DNA of 64,000 nt, taken from assembly GCA_019358975.1 (NCBI GenBank), contig JAHHIL010000015.1, positions 38,509 to 102,508 of the forward strand, written 5' to 3'. The notes under the pieces are model-generated. The model was not told the DNA's origin. It saw only the letters and a list, made by a program, of their open reading frames with translations, and made no database searches. The position numbers and the translations under genes are program-made. The stretch comes from Trichocoleus desertorum ATA4-8-CV12. Its GTDB lineage: Bacteria; Cyanobacteriota; Cyanobacteriia; FACHB-46. This document shows positions 34,482 to 44,088 of the stretch, one piece after another (the first letter of the stretch is position 1; each line of letters opens with the position of its first letter).

Positions 34482-35432
34482 TTAAACCTTTTGCACAAAG
34501 GTACGCCCCAACAGACCTTGCGGTCGCACCAACAGCATCAGAAACAGAATGCCGAAAGCGGCAGCATCTTTATAAGCGGAGTAATCAGAGGGCACGAACG
34601 CTTCTACTAAGCCAATCACCAACCCCCCTAACACCGCCCCAGGGATGCTACCTAATCCACCCAGCACAATCACTGCCAATCCTTTGAGGCCAAAGCCAAT
34701 GCCAAAGTAAGGCCCTGCGATGCCGACACTAGAGCCAACCAATGTGCCTGCCAGACCGCCTAAAAAACTACTGACGAAAAAGGTCAAGATGATAAAGCGA
34801 TCGGGGTTGATGCCCAACAGACTCGCCGTGGTGGGGTCTTCTGCGACAGCTTTCATGGCTTTGCCGAACTTGGTGCGGTTAATCAAAAAAGTCAAGATCC
34901 CCAAAATCACCACAGAAACAGCAAAGATTATCACCTGTACGGTGCGAATCATGATCGGTTGGGCGGCAGTGCCAAAGTTAAGGGCTGCTGGCAAATCGCC
35001 ATAGGTATTGTTGGGGAAGGTATAAATCTCTGCCCCAACTAGATACTGAATCAAGTTCACAATCACCACGGCCACGCCCAAGCTAGACACCACGGTGAGG
35101 AGTGGATCAGCCTGTCGTTGGCGGAGCGGTTGAAAAGCAATCCGCTCAACTGCGACACCCACCAAACCCGCCAAGCCACTGCCCAACAACAAGGCCAAAG
35201 CAAAGGGGAGTTGCACTGGGAGCGATGCATTTGCCAGCAGACCATTAAAGCCAAAGGCACCACCCATGAGGCTATAGGTGAAGTAAGCACCGAGGGTGAA
35301 AATAGCACCGTGGGCAAAGTTGATGATGCCTAAGATCGAAAAGATTAGGGTGTAGCCCAGAGCAAAAATGGCATAAACACTGCCGATCGATAGGCCATTC
35401 AAGAACTGCTGAAAGAACAGAGTAAAATTCAT
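34482..35432 (-). CDS. livH: Branched-chain/neutral amino-acid ABC transporter, permease LivH type
   Basis: A 316-aa membrane protein with about eight segments. The N terminus NGLSIGSVYAIFALGYTLIFSILGIINFAHG is diagnostic for LivH. The cytoplasmic loop KAMKAVAEDPTTASLLGINPDRFI and the C-terminal GLEAFVPSDYSAYKDAAAF-like stretch also fit. It partners LivM as the membrane channel and lies 21 bases downstream of the substrate-binding protein gene. Confidence 0.92.
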   Translation of the reverse strand: MNFTLFFQQFLNGLSIGSVYAIFALGYTLIFSILGIINFAHGAIFTLGAYFTYSLMGGAFGFNGLLANASLPVQLPFALALLLGSGLAGLVGVAVERIAFQPLRQRQADPLLTVVSSLGVAVVIVNLIQYLVGAEIYTFPNNTYGDLPAALNFGTAAQPIMIRTVQVIIFAVSVVILGILTFLINRTKFGKAMKAVAEDPTTASLLGINPDRFIILTFFVSSFLGGLAGTLVGSSVGIAGPYFGIGFGLKGLAVIVLGGLGSIPGAVLGGLVIGLVEAFVPSDYSAYKDAAAFGILFLMLLVRPQGLLGRTFVQKV

Positions 35433-35453
35433 CGATTGCTCTGCTAGCTAAGC

Positions 35454-36677
35454 CTACTTGAGAAACACAAACTTGCCATTATTGCCATCCTCGTCCATTT
35501 TGATCTGGGCGACGTAGAACTCTTTCTGCACCACTTCTCCGTCCGGTGTGAAGGCAATCTCACCGAGCGGAGTTTCATATTTACCTGTCAAAACTTGCTG
35601 GTTCAAAGCAGTCCGCAATTCAGCGATCGCCCCTGGATTGGCTTTTGCCTGGTCTCCCATTTTCTCTAGAGCTTCGACAAAGACCTGCACCCCTGCAAAC
35701 GCTTGAGCACTAAACTGAGGCGGCTCCTTCTTGTACTGATCTTGATAAGCCTTGCGGAACGCCGCATTCACCTCACCCGAATGCTCTGGGCTATAAGCTT
35801 GAGCAATCACAATGCCATCACAGAGAGCCTTGCAAACGGAAAAAAGGTTGGAGGTGTTGAGACCATTCCCCCCAACGATCACGCCTTTGTAACCCAGCTC
35901 GCGCAACTGCCGTACTAAGTTACCGCCATCCGCAGCCAAACCAGAAATAATCACCAAATCTGGTTTGAGATTCAGAGCATTGGTCACCTGGGTCTGAAAG
36001 TCGGTATCTGTAGTTTGGAACTTTTGCACCGTTACGAGATCCAGGTTTTGGTCTTTTACGGTCTGTTGAAACGTCTCCGTCTCCGATTTACTGAAGGCAT
36101 CGTTTTGAGCGTAGAAAACCGCCACCTTCTTGATTTGAGGGTTCAACTTTAAGACCGCTTTGACTGCATTCGGAGCCACCACCGAGATCGGGGCCGAGAC
36201 TCTAGCGATGTAATCCCCAATTTGCGGCACGCCTTTCGCAGTATTAGAAGGGCCAAGAACCGGAACTTTGGCCCGCTCTGCCACCGGATCGGCTCCAAAG
36301 GCTTGCTGCGACAGCGTGGGTCCGACAATGCCTACTACTTTGTCTCGGGTGATCAAGGTTTGGAAGGCATTAATTGCCCCTGCTTCATCTCCGGTTGTGT
36401 CTTGAAACACGAGTTTGATTGGGGTGCCGTTGATGCCACCTTGATCATTGAAATACTTCTCAGCAATCTTGGCTCCTGTGACTTGCTCTTGCCCTAACAA
36501 AGAAACAGGGCCAGTTTGGGCTACAGCAATGCCAATGGGAATCGGAGCCCCTGAGCCTGAGGTGGTTACGTTGGTGGTATTGTTGGCTGCTGTATTCGTG
36601 GAATTGGGGCTACAAGCTCCCAGAAATAAACTACCCGTGACTAATAAAGAAGATGTATAAGCAGCAAATTTTTTCAT
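35454..36677 (-). CDS. livK: ABC transporter substrate-binding lipoprotein (LivK/NatB type)
   Basis: A 407-aa periplasmic binding protein. The signal peptide ends in the lipobox LGAC (Cys about residue 22), so it is membrane-anchored. The mature part begins with a Thr/Asn-rich linker, then PIPIGIAVAQTGPVSLLGQEQVTGAKIAEKYFNDQGGINGTPIKL, the standard start of the peripla_BP_6 fold, and VGIVGPTLSQQAFGADPVAE. First gene of the livKHMGF set. No transcription signal I can name confidently lies upstream. Confidence 0.92.
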   Translation of the reverse strand: MKKFAAYTSSLLVTGSLFLGACSPNSTNTAANNTTNVTTSGSGAPIPIGIAVAQTGPVSLLGQEQVTGAKIAEKYFNDQGGINGTPIKLVFQDTTGDEAGAINAFQTLITRDKVVGIVGPTLSQQAFGADPVAERAKVPVLGPSNTAKGVPQIGDYIARVSAPISVVAPNAVKAVLKLNPQIKKVAVFYAQNDAFSKSETETFQQTVKDQNLDLVTVQKFQTTDTDFQTQVTNALNLKPDLVIISGLAADGGNLVRQLRELGYKGVIVGGNGLNTSNLFSVCKALCDGIVIAQAYSPEHSGEVNAAFRKAYQDQYKKEPPQFSAQAFAGVQVFVEALEKMGDQAKANPGAIAELRTALNQQVLTGKYETPLGEIAFTPDGEVVQKEFYVAQIKMDEDGNNGKFVFLK

Positions 36678-37065
36678 GGCTGAACAACAGGGGAATCTAA
36701 CGCTTACTTAAGAGCCGAGTTGGTTTTTTTAGGGCAGGCTCAGGGGTAGACACAGAGAAGTTTACATTTTCTCTATCATCCCATGAGGGGGCAATCAAGC
36801 AGCATCGACTTGGACTGTTTAGCTGAGTACAATCTAGGTCAGGCACTTACCTACTCTGAGCATCATCGCTTGCTCCTATCTTTAAAGAGCCAGGGTCACT
36901 GCATTCAATTAATCTGAAAACAATTAGAATGATTTCTATAAATCAAACAGGGCTTGGTAAAATTTTTGAAATTAGCAATTACTCCTTAACCAAGCATTAA
37001 TTTGAGAATGTGGTTTTAAGAGTGACCAAAGAGAGTTTCAGCGCTAAAGTCTAGCTGAGGTCTAG
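36678..37065. other. Intergenic region upstream of livK
   Basis: About 390 bases between the divergent livK and the 123-aa protein gene. No gene is supported. It must carry the livK promoter on the minus strand. The last 150 bases are AT-rich, suggesting a promoter for the plus-strand gene as well. Confidence 0.5.
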
Positions 37066-37437
37066 ATGAATATTTCCGAACAACTCAGCCAACAGCGAGT
37101 TAAACATATCGTCAATAGTTATCACTTGGATGTCGAGCCAACCGACCCAATCGATGATTTTGATGATTACTTGGCAGATCTGCTACGCGTTTACCCAACT
37201 CCTCTAATTGAACTGGCTTTAGTGGAGACATTGGTAGATCACTGGGTAACAGTGCCTTTGGTGAGAGGATTTCGGTTTTTGCTGCAAGCGCACCAAAAGC
37301 TCAAGACCTGGGAGCAGCACCCGATTGTAAGTACCCTGACACCGGAACAGTTTCAGCAGATTGCGGGATTAGACCCCAGCCCGATCTTTGGCCCTGCCCA
37401 ACCTAAGCGGATGCAGCCCCCTGTTTACCCCTCATAG
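37066..37437 (+). CDS. Conserved-looking hypothetical protein
   Basis: A 123-aa soluble protein, mostly helical, with a strongly acidic segment (DPIDDFDDYLADLL, about residues 28-41) and a Pro-rich C terminus. Helices such as LIELALVETLVDHWVTVPLVRGFRFLLQAH look well conserved in character. No recognised domain or motif. It sits between livK and comF and is not obviously part of either transcript. Confidence 0.65.
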   Translation: MNISEQLSQQRVKHIVNSYHLDVEPTDPIDDFDDYLADLLRVYPTPLIELALVETLVDHWVTVPLVRGFRFLLQAHQKLKTWEQHPIVSTLTPEQFQQIAGLDPSPIFGPAQPKRMQPPVYPS

Positions 37438-37469
37438 CGCTGACTCGAAATAATCAGCTAAACCAGACT

Positions 37470-38186
37470 CTAGTACTGGGCTTGAGCGATCGCGACGACT
37501 CCACAAACCGTTATCCCATGCGCTCGCAGTACTTGGGCGGCTGACTGCACGGTTGCTCCAGTGGTATAGATGTCATCAAGTAACAACACCGATCGCTGGG
37601 GCTGACTTCGCCAAGCTGACGGGTTGAGGGCAAAGGCGGCTGCTAAGTTTTCGGCTCTGGCTACCTGGGATAACCCAAATTGAGCTTCTGTGGCTCGCAA
37701 TCGTACCAAGCCCTGCCGCTGTAAGGGCAAGCCTGTCTGGTCACAAAAGCTCTGAGCTAAGAGTTCTGCTTGGTTGTAACCACGCTGTTTCAGCTTTTCG
37801 GCATGGAGGGGAATCGGCACGACCACAGGCCAAGAAGTTGCTGAAGCTGGGTGTGTGAAAGCCTTGGGCCCCTGATGCAGCCAAGCTTGCCCCAGCCATT
37901 GCCCTAGAGGGCGCGCCACCTTTGGTTGATGGTCGTACTTCAGGCAAGCCAGCGCTCGTTTCAGCGTCCCACCATACTTACCCCAAGCAAACAAGGGCAG
38001 TTGATCTAGCCGTTGATCTTGATGTTCATTTTGCCAATGGGCTGCTGGATCAGGCAGACAGCCGCGTTGCAATTGGCGATCGCAGTCGAGGCAGAAGGTG
38101 TTAGCCGTCGAGCGTTGGCATAACGGGCAAGGCGACTCCAGTAATAGGTCAAACCAATTTTTCAGCGAATCAGTCCAGTTGCGCAT
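37470..38186 (-). CDS. comF: ComF family protein (phosphoribosyltransferase fold)
   Basis: A 238-aa protein. An N-terminal zinc-finger-like region has two CxxC pairs (CPLCQRSTANTFCLDC, about residues 19-34), followed by a type I phosphoribosyltransferase domain with PIPLHAEKLKQRGYNQAELLA and the PRPP loop SVLLLDDIYTTGATVQSA (about 200-217). ComF is required for DNA uptake in transformable bacteria and is presumed to act at the inner face of the membrane. Together with DprA at 3.4 kb it suggests competence genes are kept. Confidence 0.92.
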   Translation of the reverse strand: MRNWTDSLKNWFDLLLESPCPLCQRSTANTFCLDCDRQLQRGCLPDPAAHWQNEHQDQRLDQLPLFAWGKYGGTLKRALACLKYDHQPKVARPLGQWLGQAWLHQGPKAFTHPASATSWPVVVPIPLHAEKLKQRGYNQAELLAQSFCDQTGLPLQRQGLVRLRATEAQFGLSQVARAENLAAAFALNPSAWRSQPQRSVLLLDDIYTTGATVQSAAQVLRAHGITVCGVVAIAQAQY

Positions 38187-38426
38187 CTATTCAGTCCGCT
38201 GTGGCTTTATGTGCGTTCGTCTGAGTCAAAAAGCTTAAAAACCTTTCAATTTAGGCTACACAATTCTGCTTGAAGTCTATCCTTGGGCAGAGAAGAATTA
38301 GCAGCGAAAGGTTTCTTAGAGTCGTTGTTGAATTTTGCTGGATCAGAGTAGATAGAGAGGCTGCAACTTCAGAGCTGAGCTTTGGCTCTGGGTTCGTTGA
38401 TCTGTTGATACTCAAGGGTTGGTTGA

Positions 38427-41400
38427 ATGACGGCGAGGTACACGGTTTCACAACGTTATGGCATCGCTACATTTACAGTTGCGATCGCCTTGGTGCTTAC
38501 CTGTTTGCTACAACCGTTACTCACTTACACGCCTGCATTAATGTTTTTTGTAGCTGTTGTGCTCAACACCTGGTACAGCGGTGCAGGCACTGGCTTTTGG
38601 GCTGCATTTTTGTCAGCTTTGGCCTTTGAGTTTTTTATTGCCCCACCCCGCTTCGAGCTGGTTGTGGACGAGATCGATCTACTCCGCTTGGGCGCTTGGA
38701 TTGCTACGGTTGTAGGCACTAATTCTCTCCATCACACACTTTGGGTCGCTCGGCGGCAAGCTCATGTCAGAGGGTTGAGGTTATGGGAAAACCGCGAAAA
38801 ACTGAGTCTCGCGATCGAAGCGGCCCAAATAGGTACCTGGGAGTGGGATATCTGGACAGGTAAAGTGAGTTGGTCGAGACAACATGAGCGGCTGTTTGGT
38901 CTGTCTGCCGATGCCTTTCCGGGGACAGTGAGCGCTTTTTTGGCTTGTGTGCATCCAGAAGATCGCGAACGAGTCGCCCAATCTCTGGAGTTGGTGCAAG
39001 CCTCTAGAACTGACTATAGTCAGGAGTTCCGTATTATCTGGCCTGATGGTACCGTGCATTGGATTGTCGGTCAGGGGCGGTTTCTGCAAGACGAAATTAG
39101 TCAACCGATTCGCATGTTGGGTACGGTCTTGGACGTGACGGAACGCAAACAAGCCGAGGAAGTGTTGCGGCAGTCGCACGACCAATTGGAACGCTTAGTA
39201 GAAGAACGGACCCTCGCTCTGACTCAAGCCAATGTGATTTTGCAACAAGAAATTGCCGAACGCCAGCAAGCACAGGAAGCTCTGTATCGGCGGGAGCAAG
39301 AATCTAAAGCGCTGCTAGACAACACCCCAGACGTGATTATTCGCTGCGATCGCGCGTTTCGGTATGTCTATGTCAATCCTGCGGTGGAGCGGATCACCGG
39401 ATTGCCTGCCACTTTCTTCTTGGGTCGCACCAGTCACCAACAGGGATTGCCAGAGTCACTCTGTCAAACTTGGGATGCCACAATGCAGCGCATGTTTATC
39501 ACTGGGCAGGAGCAAACGGTGGAATTTGAAGCTCCGAGCTGTCAAGGATGCCGCAGCTATCAATCACGGGTGGTGCCAGAGTTAGACGCTGAGGGTAATG
39601 TGCAATATGCCTTAATTGTGAGTCGGGATGTGACAGCTCTCAAGCAAGCGGAAGCAGAACGCTGGCAGTTGATCCAAGAGCAGGCCGCACGAGCAGAAGC
39701 AGAAGCCGCTCAACGACGAGATGCTTTTTTGGCGAAGATGAGTGCTCAATTGGCAGCATCTTTTGAATACGAAACCACTTTGCAGCAAGTAGCCGAGCTG
39801 ATCGTCCCGGAGTTGGCAGACTACTGCATCATCTATAGCCATGAAGAAGGGACAGACCTGATTCAGCGAGTGGCAGCGGCGCATATTGATCCGGGGCAGG
39901 CCGAGCAGTTACTGGCTATGAATCAAGCTTACCCGCTGTATCTGCAATCTGAGATTCCGGTGGCTGAGGTGATCCGAACCGGACAAGCGACTTATCAAAC
40001 CGACGTAGCTGACACCTTTTTTCGGCAATTACCCGCTAGTAGTGCTCATATCACAGCTATAGAAACGCTGGCGACTCAGTCTTATTTGATTCAGCCGCTT
40101 TTAGCTCGCGATCGCATTTTGGGCGCGATCTTGCTGGCTACGACGGTATCAGAGCGACGGTATGGCCTAGAAGATTTTGGCCTTGTGGCCGAAGCCGCCC
40201 ATCGAGCCGCGATCGCGATTGATAATGTTCGCCTGTATCAGAAAGCCCAGCAAGCGAGAGCCGCCAGTGAAGCCGCCCGCCGCACCGCAGAAGCAGCCAA
40301 TCGGATGAAGGATGAGTTTCTCGCCACCCTTTCTCACGAGTTACGCACCCCTCTCAATTCCATTTTGGGTTGGTCTCGGTTATTAACCAACCGTCAAATG
40401 GATGCGGCTACTACCACCCGCGCCCTAGAAACGATTGAGCGCAATGCCAAGCTACAGGCCCAACTGATCGAGGATATTTTGGATGTTTCGCGCATTATTT
40501 GCGGCAAATTACGCCTCAATCTCTGCCCAACTAAGTTGGAGACGGTGATTCAAGCCGCGATCGATGCAGTTCGCCCTGCTGCTGAGGCCAAATCGCTCCA
40601 TCTCTCCTATTGCTGTACCCCTGCCTTGGAGCGCGTCTTGGTTGATCCAGATCGGATGCAGCAAGTGGTATGGAATTTGCTCTCCAATGCGGTCAAGTTC
40701 ACGCCAGCAGGGGGGCGCGTGGAGGTACAGATGTTGCAGGTGGAGCAGCAGCCAATGCCAGGGAACCTCCCCCAGTCAGGCTTGGCGGAGGAGATGCTAG
40801 CTGCACCCGCTGGATCTTATGCCGAAATTCGAGTCAGTGATACAGGCGTCGGGATTGTTCCGGAGTTTCTCCCCCATGTATTTGATCGCTTTCGGCAAGC
40901 GGACAGCACCACCACGCGATCGCAAGGAGGGTTAGGGTTGGGCCTCGCAATCATGCGTCACTTGGTCGAGCTACATGGTGGCACCGTTCACGTCACGAGT
41001 CCGGGTGAAGGTCAAGGCGCTACCTTCATGGTTCGGCTCCCTCTGATGAAGCGGCCCGACACCACTCAGCCAGAGAGCGCTCAGCAGTTGGATGCGATCG
41101 CTACAGGCTCGGAGCCAGCCTTAGAGGGGATGCAGGTTTTATTGCTGGATGATGAAGTAGATATCAGAGAGTTATTCACTGTCGTCTTGGAAGCTCAAGG
41201 AGCCAAAGTGACAGCTGTGGCTGCTGTGGATGAGGCACTGAACGCATTGCAACATTGCCAGCCTGATGTTCTGGTGAGTGATATTGCCATGCCAGAGCGA
41301 GACGGCTATGAATTTATTCAGCAAGTGCGGGCTAACCCCCATATGGGTAATATTCCGGCGATCGCGCTCACTGCCTATGCCCGCGAAGAAGACCAACAAC

Positions 41401-41516
41401 GCTCCTTGGCGGCTGGATTTCAGATGCATTTGTCTAAGCCCGTAGAACCAACCACGCTCACCCGTGCGATCGCCAGCTTAGTCAGATCGAGCCATAGGAT
41501 CAGACCGCCGCTATAG
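38427..41516 (+). CDS. Hybrid histidine kinase: DUF4118-PAS-PAS-GAF-HisKA-HATPase-REC
   Basis: A 1029-aa membrane sensor kinase. The N terminus has KdpD-like DUF4118 membrane segments (residues about 12-100). Next come PAS with PAC (about 118-240, ending DVTERKQAEE), a second PAS (about 290-405), coiled coil, and GAF (about 440-600). The HisKA domain has phospho-acceptor His in LSHELRTPLNSILGWSRLL (about 632), and HATPase shows NLLSNAVKFTPAGG and GGLGLGLAI (about 740-865). The C-terminal receiver (about 900-1020) has phospho-acceptor Asp in LVSDIAMPERDG and Lys in HLSKPVEP. AAGGG precedes the start by 8 bases. It is followed 3 bases later by the CHASE3 kinase, so the genes form an operon. Confidence 0.93.
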   Translation: MTARYTVSQRYGIATFTVAIALVLTCLLQPLLTYTPALMFFVAVVLNTWYSGAGTGFWAAFLSALAFEFFIAPPRFELVVDEIDLLRLGAWIATVVGTNSLHHTLWVARRQAHVRGLRLWENREKLSLAIEAAQIGTWEWDIWTGKVSWSRQHERLFGLSADAFPGTVSAFLACVHPEDRERVAQSLELVQASRTDYSQEFRIIWPDGTVHWIVGQGRFLQDEISQPIRMLGTVLDVTERKQAEEVLRQSHDQLERLVEERTLALTQANVILQQEIAERQQAQEALYRREQESKALLDNTPDVIIRCDRAFRYVYVNPAVERITGLPATFFLGRTSHQQGLPESLCQTWDATMQRMFITGQEQTVEFEAPSCQGCRSYQSRVVPELDAEGNVQYALIVSRDVTALKQAEAERWQLIQEQAARAEAEAAQRRDAFLAKMSAQLAASFEYETTLQQVAELIVPELADYCIIYSHEEGTDLIQRVAAAHIDPGQAEQLLAMNQAYPLYLQSEIPVAEVIRTGQATYQTDVADTFFRQLPASSAHITAIETLATQSYLIQPLLARDRILGAILLATTVSERRYGLEDFGLVAEAAHRAAIAIDNVRLYQKAQQARAASEAARRTAEAANRMKDEFLATLSHELRTPLNSILGWSRLLTNRQMDAATTTRALETIERNAKLQAQLIEDILDVSRIICGKLRLNLCPTKLETVIQAAIDAVRPAAEAKSLHLSYCCTPALERVLVDPDRMQQVVWNLLSNAVKFTPAGGRVEVQMLQVEQQPMPGNLPQSGLAEEMLAAPAGSYAEIRVSDTGVGIVPEFLPHVFDRFRQADSTTTRSQGGLGLGLAIMRHLVELHGGTVHVTSPGEGQGATFMVRLPLMKRPDTTQPESAQQLDAIATGSEPALEGMQVLLLDDEVDIRELFTVVLEAQGAKVTAVAAVDEALNALQHCQPDVLVSDIAMPERDGYEFIQQVRANPHMGNIPAIALTAYAREEDQQRSLAAGFQMHLSKPVEPTTLTRAIASLVRSSHRIRPPL

Positions 41517-41519
41517 CCT

Positions 41520-43496
41520 ATGTCCAAGATTCTGCATCGTCGCATCACTCTCTACTTTGCCCTCGGTCTTGCCGTTTTGGGGATTAATGTGGCGGTCTCG
41601 TACTACCACATCATTCGACTAGTTCATAACAATGCCTTAGTGACTCATTCTCAGGAAGTGATCATCACTTTAGAGAGAATGCTTTCGACCTTGAAAGATG
41701 CCGAAACTGGACAGCGAGGCTATCTCCTCACCGGATCATCTAGCTACCTGCAACCCTATAACAGCGCGATCGCCCAAATTTATCAACGAGTTGAGCAGTT
41801 GCAAACCTTGACCAGCGACAACGCGAGTCAGCAACAGCGGCTAGCGATTCTGCAACCGTTGATTAACGAAAAACTGAGAGAACTAGATCAAACCATTCAA
41901 TTGCGGCAAACTCGCGGGTTGGCAGCAGCGAAACAAGTCGTTCTGTCTGATCGAGGCAAACGAGTGATGGATCAGATTCGGGGCATTGTGGCCCAGATGC
42001 AGCAAGAAGAGGAGGTGTTGTTAGAGTTGCGATCGCAGCAATCGAGCACTAGCATTCAGCAGACCACGCTTGCCCTCTCCCTGATTGCCATTTTGACCTT
42101 GCTGCTGCTGCTGGGAGTCTATGCCCTGATTACCCGTGACCTGACTCGGCGCAAACGCGCTGAAGCCGCCCTGCAACGTTCTGCTCAGCGACTCGCAATC
42201 TTGCATGATATTGACCGAGCCATCTTAGAAGCGCACTCATCAATAGAAATTGCCCAATCGGCGGTGGCTCGCCTGTGCTACTTGGTGCCCTGCCGCCAAG
42301 CTTTGGTATTGTGCTACCACTTTGACGCGGGGGAAGCGCAGGTTTTAGGCAACAGCAGCAATGGTCAAGCTTCACTAGCGGTTGGCGCTCGCTTGCCTTT
42401 GTCATCTGGTTTCTCCGATCCCGTTTTGCCTAACTTAGTGCTGACCAGTGGCGATGTCTCTACCAACGGGAGCCAGTCGCTCCCCACCACGACGGTCATT
42501 AAGGACAATGCTAGGCCAGTCAGCTTGAGCAATGGAGTTGACCTGGGTGAAAATTGCGTGACATTGCCGCTCAGAAGTGAGAATACCGTGATTGGAGAGC
42601 TGAAACTGTTTGGTTCTCGCTTAGTCACCCTGACCCCAGAGCACCGAGAAATCACTCAAGAAGTGGCGAATCAATTAGCGATCGCCCTAGAGCAAGCCCA
42701 ACTGCGCGAACGACTTCAGCAAAACGCCACCGAGCTAGAGTGCCGAGTTTTAGAACGCACCGCCCAACTCCAATCCGCCAACACCGAACTAGAAGCTTTT
42801 GGTTACTCGGTATCCCACGATTTACGGGCACCCCTGAGGGCCATGCAGGGCTTTACACAAGCTTTGATGGAAGATTACAACGACGTGTTAGATGGTGTCG
42901 GCCAGGACTACGCTCGGCGCATCAGTAAAGCAGCCCAGCGCATGGATGTTTTGATTGAAGATTTGCTGGCTTATAGTCGCTTAAGTCGAGCCGAGTTGGA
43001 ACTAAAACCAATCGATCTTGACTCCCTGGTTAGTGAGGTGATCGCTCAGCTAGAACTCGAAATTCGCCAGCGCCAAGCCCAAATTATAGTAGTCAACCCG
43101 CTCCTGCCTGTGATCGCCCATCGTGTGACTTTAGTACAAGTGCTGACTAACCTGCTGATGAACGCGATCAAGTTTGTTGCTTCCGGGGTGCAACCCCAAA
43201 TTAAGATTTGGGCCGAAGCACGACCAGAAGCACGACCAGAAGCGCCACCTCATCAGGTCAGGTTATGGGTTCAAGATAACGGCATCGGCATTGCTCCAGA
43301 GCATCAAGAACGTATTTTTCGGGTGTTTGAGCGTCTGCATGGTGTGGAGACTTACCCTGGGACTGGTATTGGTTTAGCTATTGTTCGCAAAGGGGTAGAA
43401 CGGATGGGAGGGCAAGTAGGCGTTGAGTCTAACCCTAGTGTAGGCAGTCGGTTTTGGCTAGAGTTACCAAAGATAAACACAAGAGAACGACTATGA
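41520..43496 (+). CDS. CHASE3-GAF sensor histidine kinase
   Basis: 658 aa. Two membrane segments (about 10-30 and 185-205) flank a CHASE3 extracellular sensor with the marker DAETGQRGYLLTGSSSYLQPYN. A GAF-like domain follows (about 225-395). The kinase has the bacteriophytochrome-type HisKA, GYSVSHDLRAPLRAMQGF (His about 434), and HATPase with NLLMNAIKFVASG, DNGIGI and GTGIGLAIV. No receiver is attached, but the next gene, overlapping by 4 bases, is a stand-alone receiver of the type usually paired with such kinases. A short REARPEARPEA duplication lies near residue 565. Confidence 0.93.
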   Translation: MSKILHRRITLYFALGLAVLGINVAVSYYHIIRLVHNNALVTHSQEVIITLERMLSTLKDAETGQRGYLLTGSSSYLQPYNSAIAQIYQRVEQLQTLTSDNASQQQRLAILQPLINEKLRELDQTIQLRQTRGLAAAKQVVLSDRGKRVMDQIRGIVAQMQQEEEVLLELRSQQSSTSIQQTTLALSLIAILTLLLLLGVYALITRDLTRRKRAEAALQRSAQRLAILHDIDRAILEAHSSIEIAQSAVARLCYLVPCRQALVLCYHFDAGEAQVLGNSSNGQASLAVGARLPLSSGFSDPVLPNLVLTSGDVSTNGSQSLPTTTVIKDNARPVSLSNGVDLGENCVTLPLRSENTVIGELKLFGSRLVTLTPEHREITQEVANQLAIALEQAQLRERLQQNATELECRVLERTAQLQSANTELEAFGYSVSHDLRAPLRAMQGFTQALMEDYNDVLDGVGQDYARRISKAAQRMDVLIEDLLAYSRLSRAELELKPIDLDSLVSEVIAQLELEIRQRQAQIIVVNPLLPVIAHRVTLVQVLTNLLMNAIKFVASGVQPQIKIWAEARPEARPEAPPHQVRLWVQDNGIGIAPEHQERIFRVFERLHGVETYPGTGIGLAIVRKGVERMGGQVGVESNPSVGSRFWLELPKINTRERL

Positions 43497-43939
43497 TGCC
43501 AAGCATGCCAGGGGCTGTTTTGTTGGTCGAAGACGATCCAAATGATGTTTTGTTGATCCAACGGGCCTTTACTAAAGCCAATCTGCAAGTTCCCATGCAG
43601 GTGGTAGATAATGGTGAGGCTGCTGTGTTGTATTTAGCGGGAGCAGGAGATTATAGCGATCGCGATCAACATCCTCTGCCGATTCTAATCCTGCTTGACT
43701 TGAAGCTGCCCTGTCGTTCTGGACATGAAGTGCTAGCCTGGTTACGACAACAGCCGAGTCTCAGGCGCTTACCTGTTGTAGTGCTGACTTCCTCCCAAGA
43801 AATGGGCGACATCAATCGGGCCTATGATTTGGGAGCCAATTCTTATTTGGTGAAGCCAGTCGCGTTTAACGCTTTGACCGAGATTGTGAAAACGCTAGAT
43901 CTCTATTGGATGAGCCTCAATCAAGCTCCAACGCTTTAA
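43493..43939 (+). CDS. Response regulator, single receiver domain (Rcp1/CheY-like)
   Basis: A 148-aa receiver with no output domain. It has the acidic pair VEDDPNDVLLIQRAF, the phospho-acceptor Asp in LILLDLKLPCRSGHEVL, the Thr/Ser in VVVLTSSQE and the Lys in YLVKPVAF. The long RAF...VVDNGEAAVLYL region marks the Rcp1-like group that pairs with bacteriophytochrome-type kinases. The start ATGATG at 43493 overlaps the kinase stop (ATGA), so the pair is translationally coupled. Confidence 0.93.
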   Translation: MMPSMPGAVLLVEDDPNDVLLIQRAFTKANLQVPMQVVDNGEAAVLYLAGAGDYSDRDQHPLPILILLDLKLPCRSGHEVLAWLRQQPSLRRLPVVVLTSSQEMGDINRAYDLGANSYLVKPVAFNALTEIVKTLDLYWMSLNQAPTL

Positions 43940-44088
43940 CCCAGGCTTTAATCCAGCCTGAACTTTAGGAAGCACTACAGATGCTCTAAAGCGATCGCGG
44001 CGGTTAGGCTTGGTTCTTCTAATCCATTTAGAGTTTTTTTAGAATATTTTCCGGCAGAGCTTACGGTGGATTTTCAGCTAACAATTCC

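Noticed and set aside
36817..36830. Near match to an NtcA site (GTA-N8-AAC on the minus strand) upstream of livK
   Set aside because: One half-site deviates from GTAN8TAC and no -10 element lies at the usual distance.
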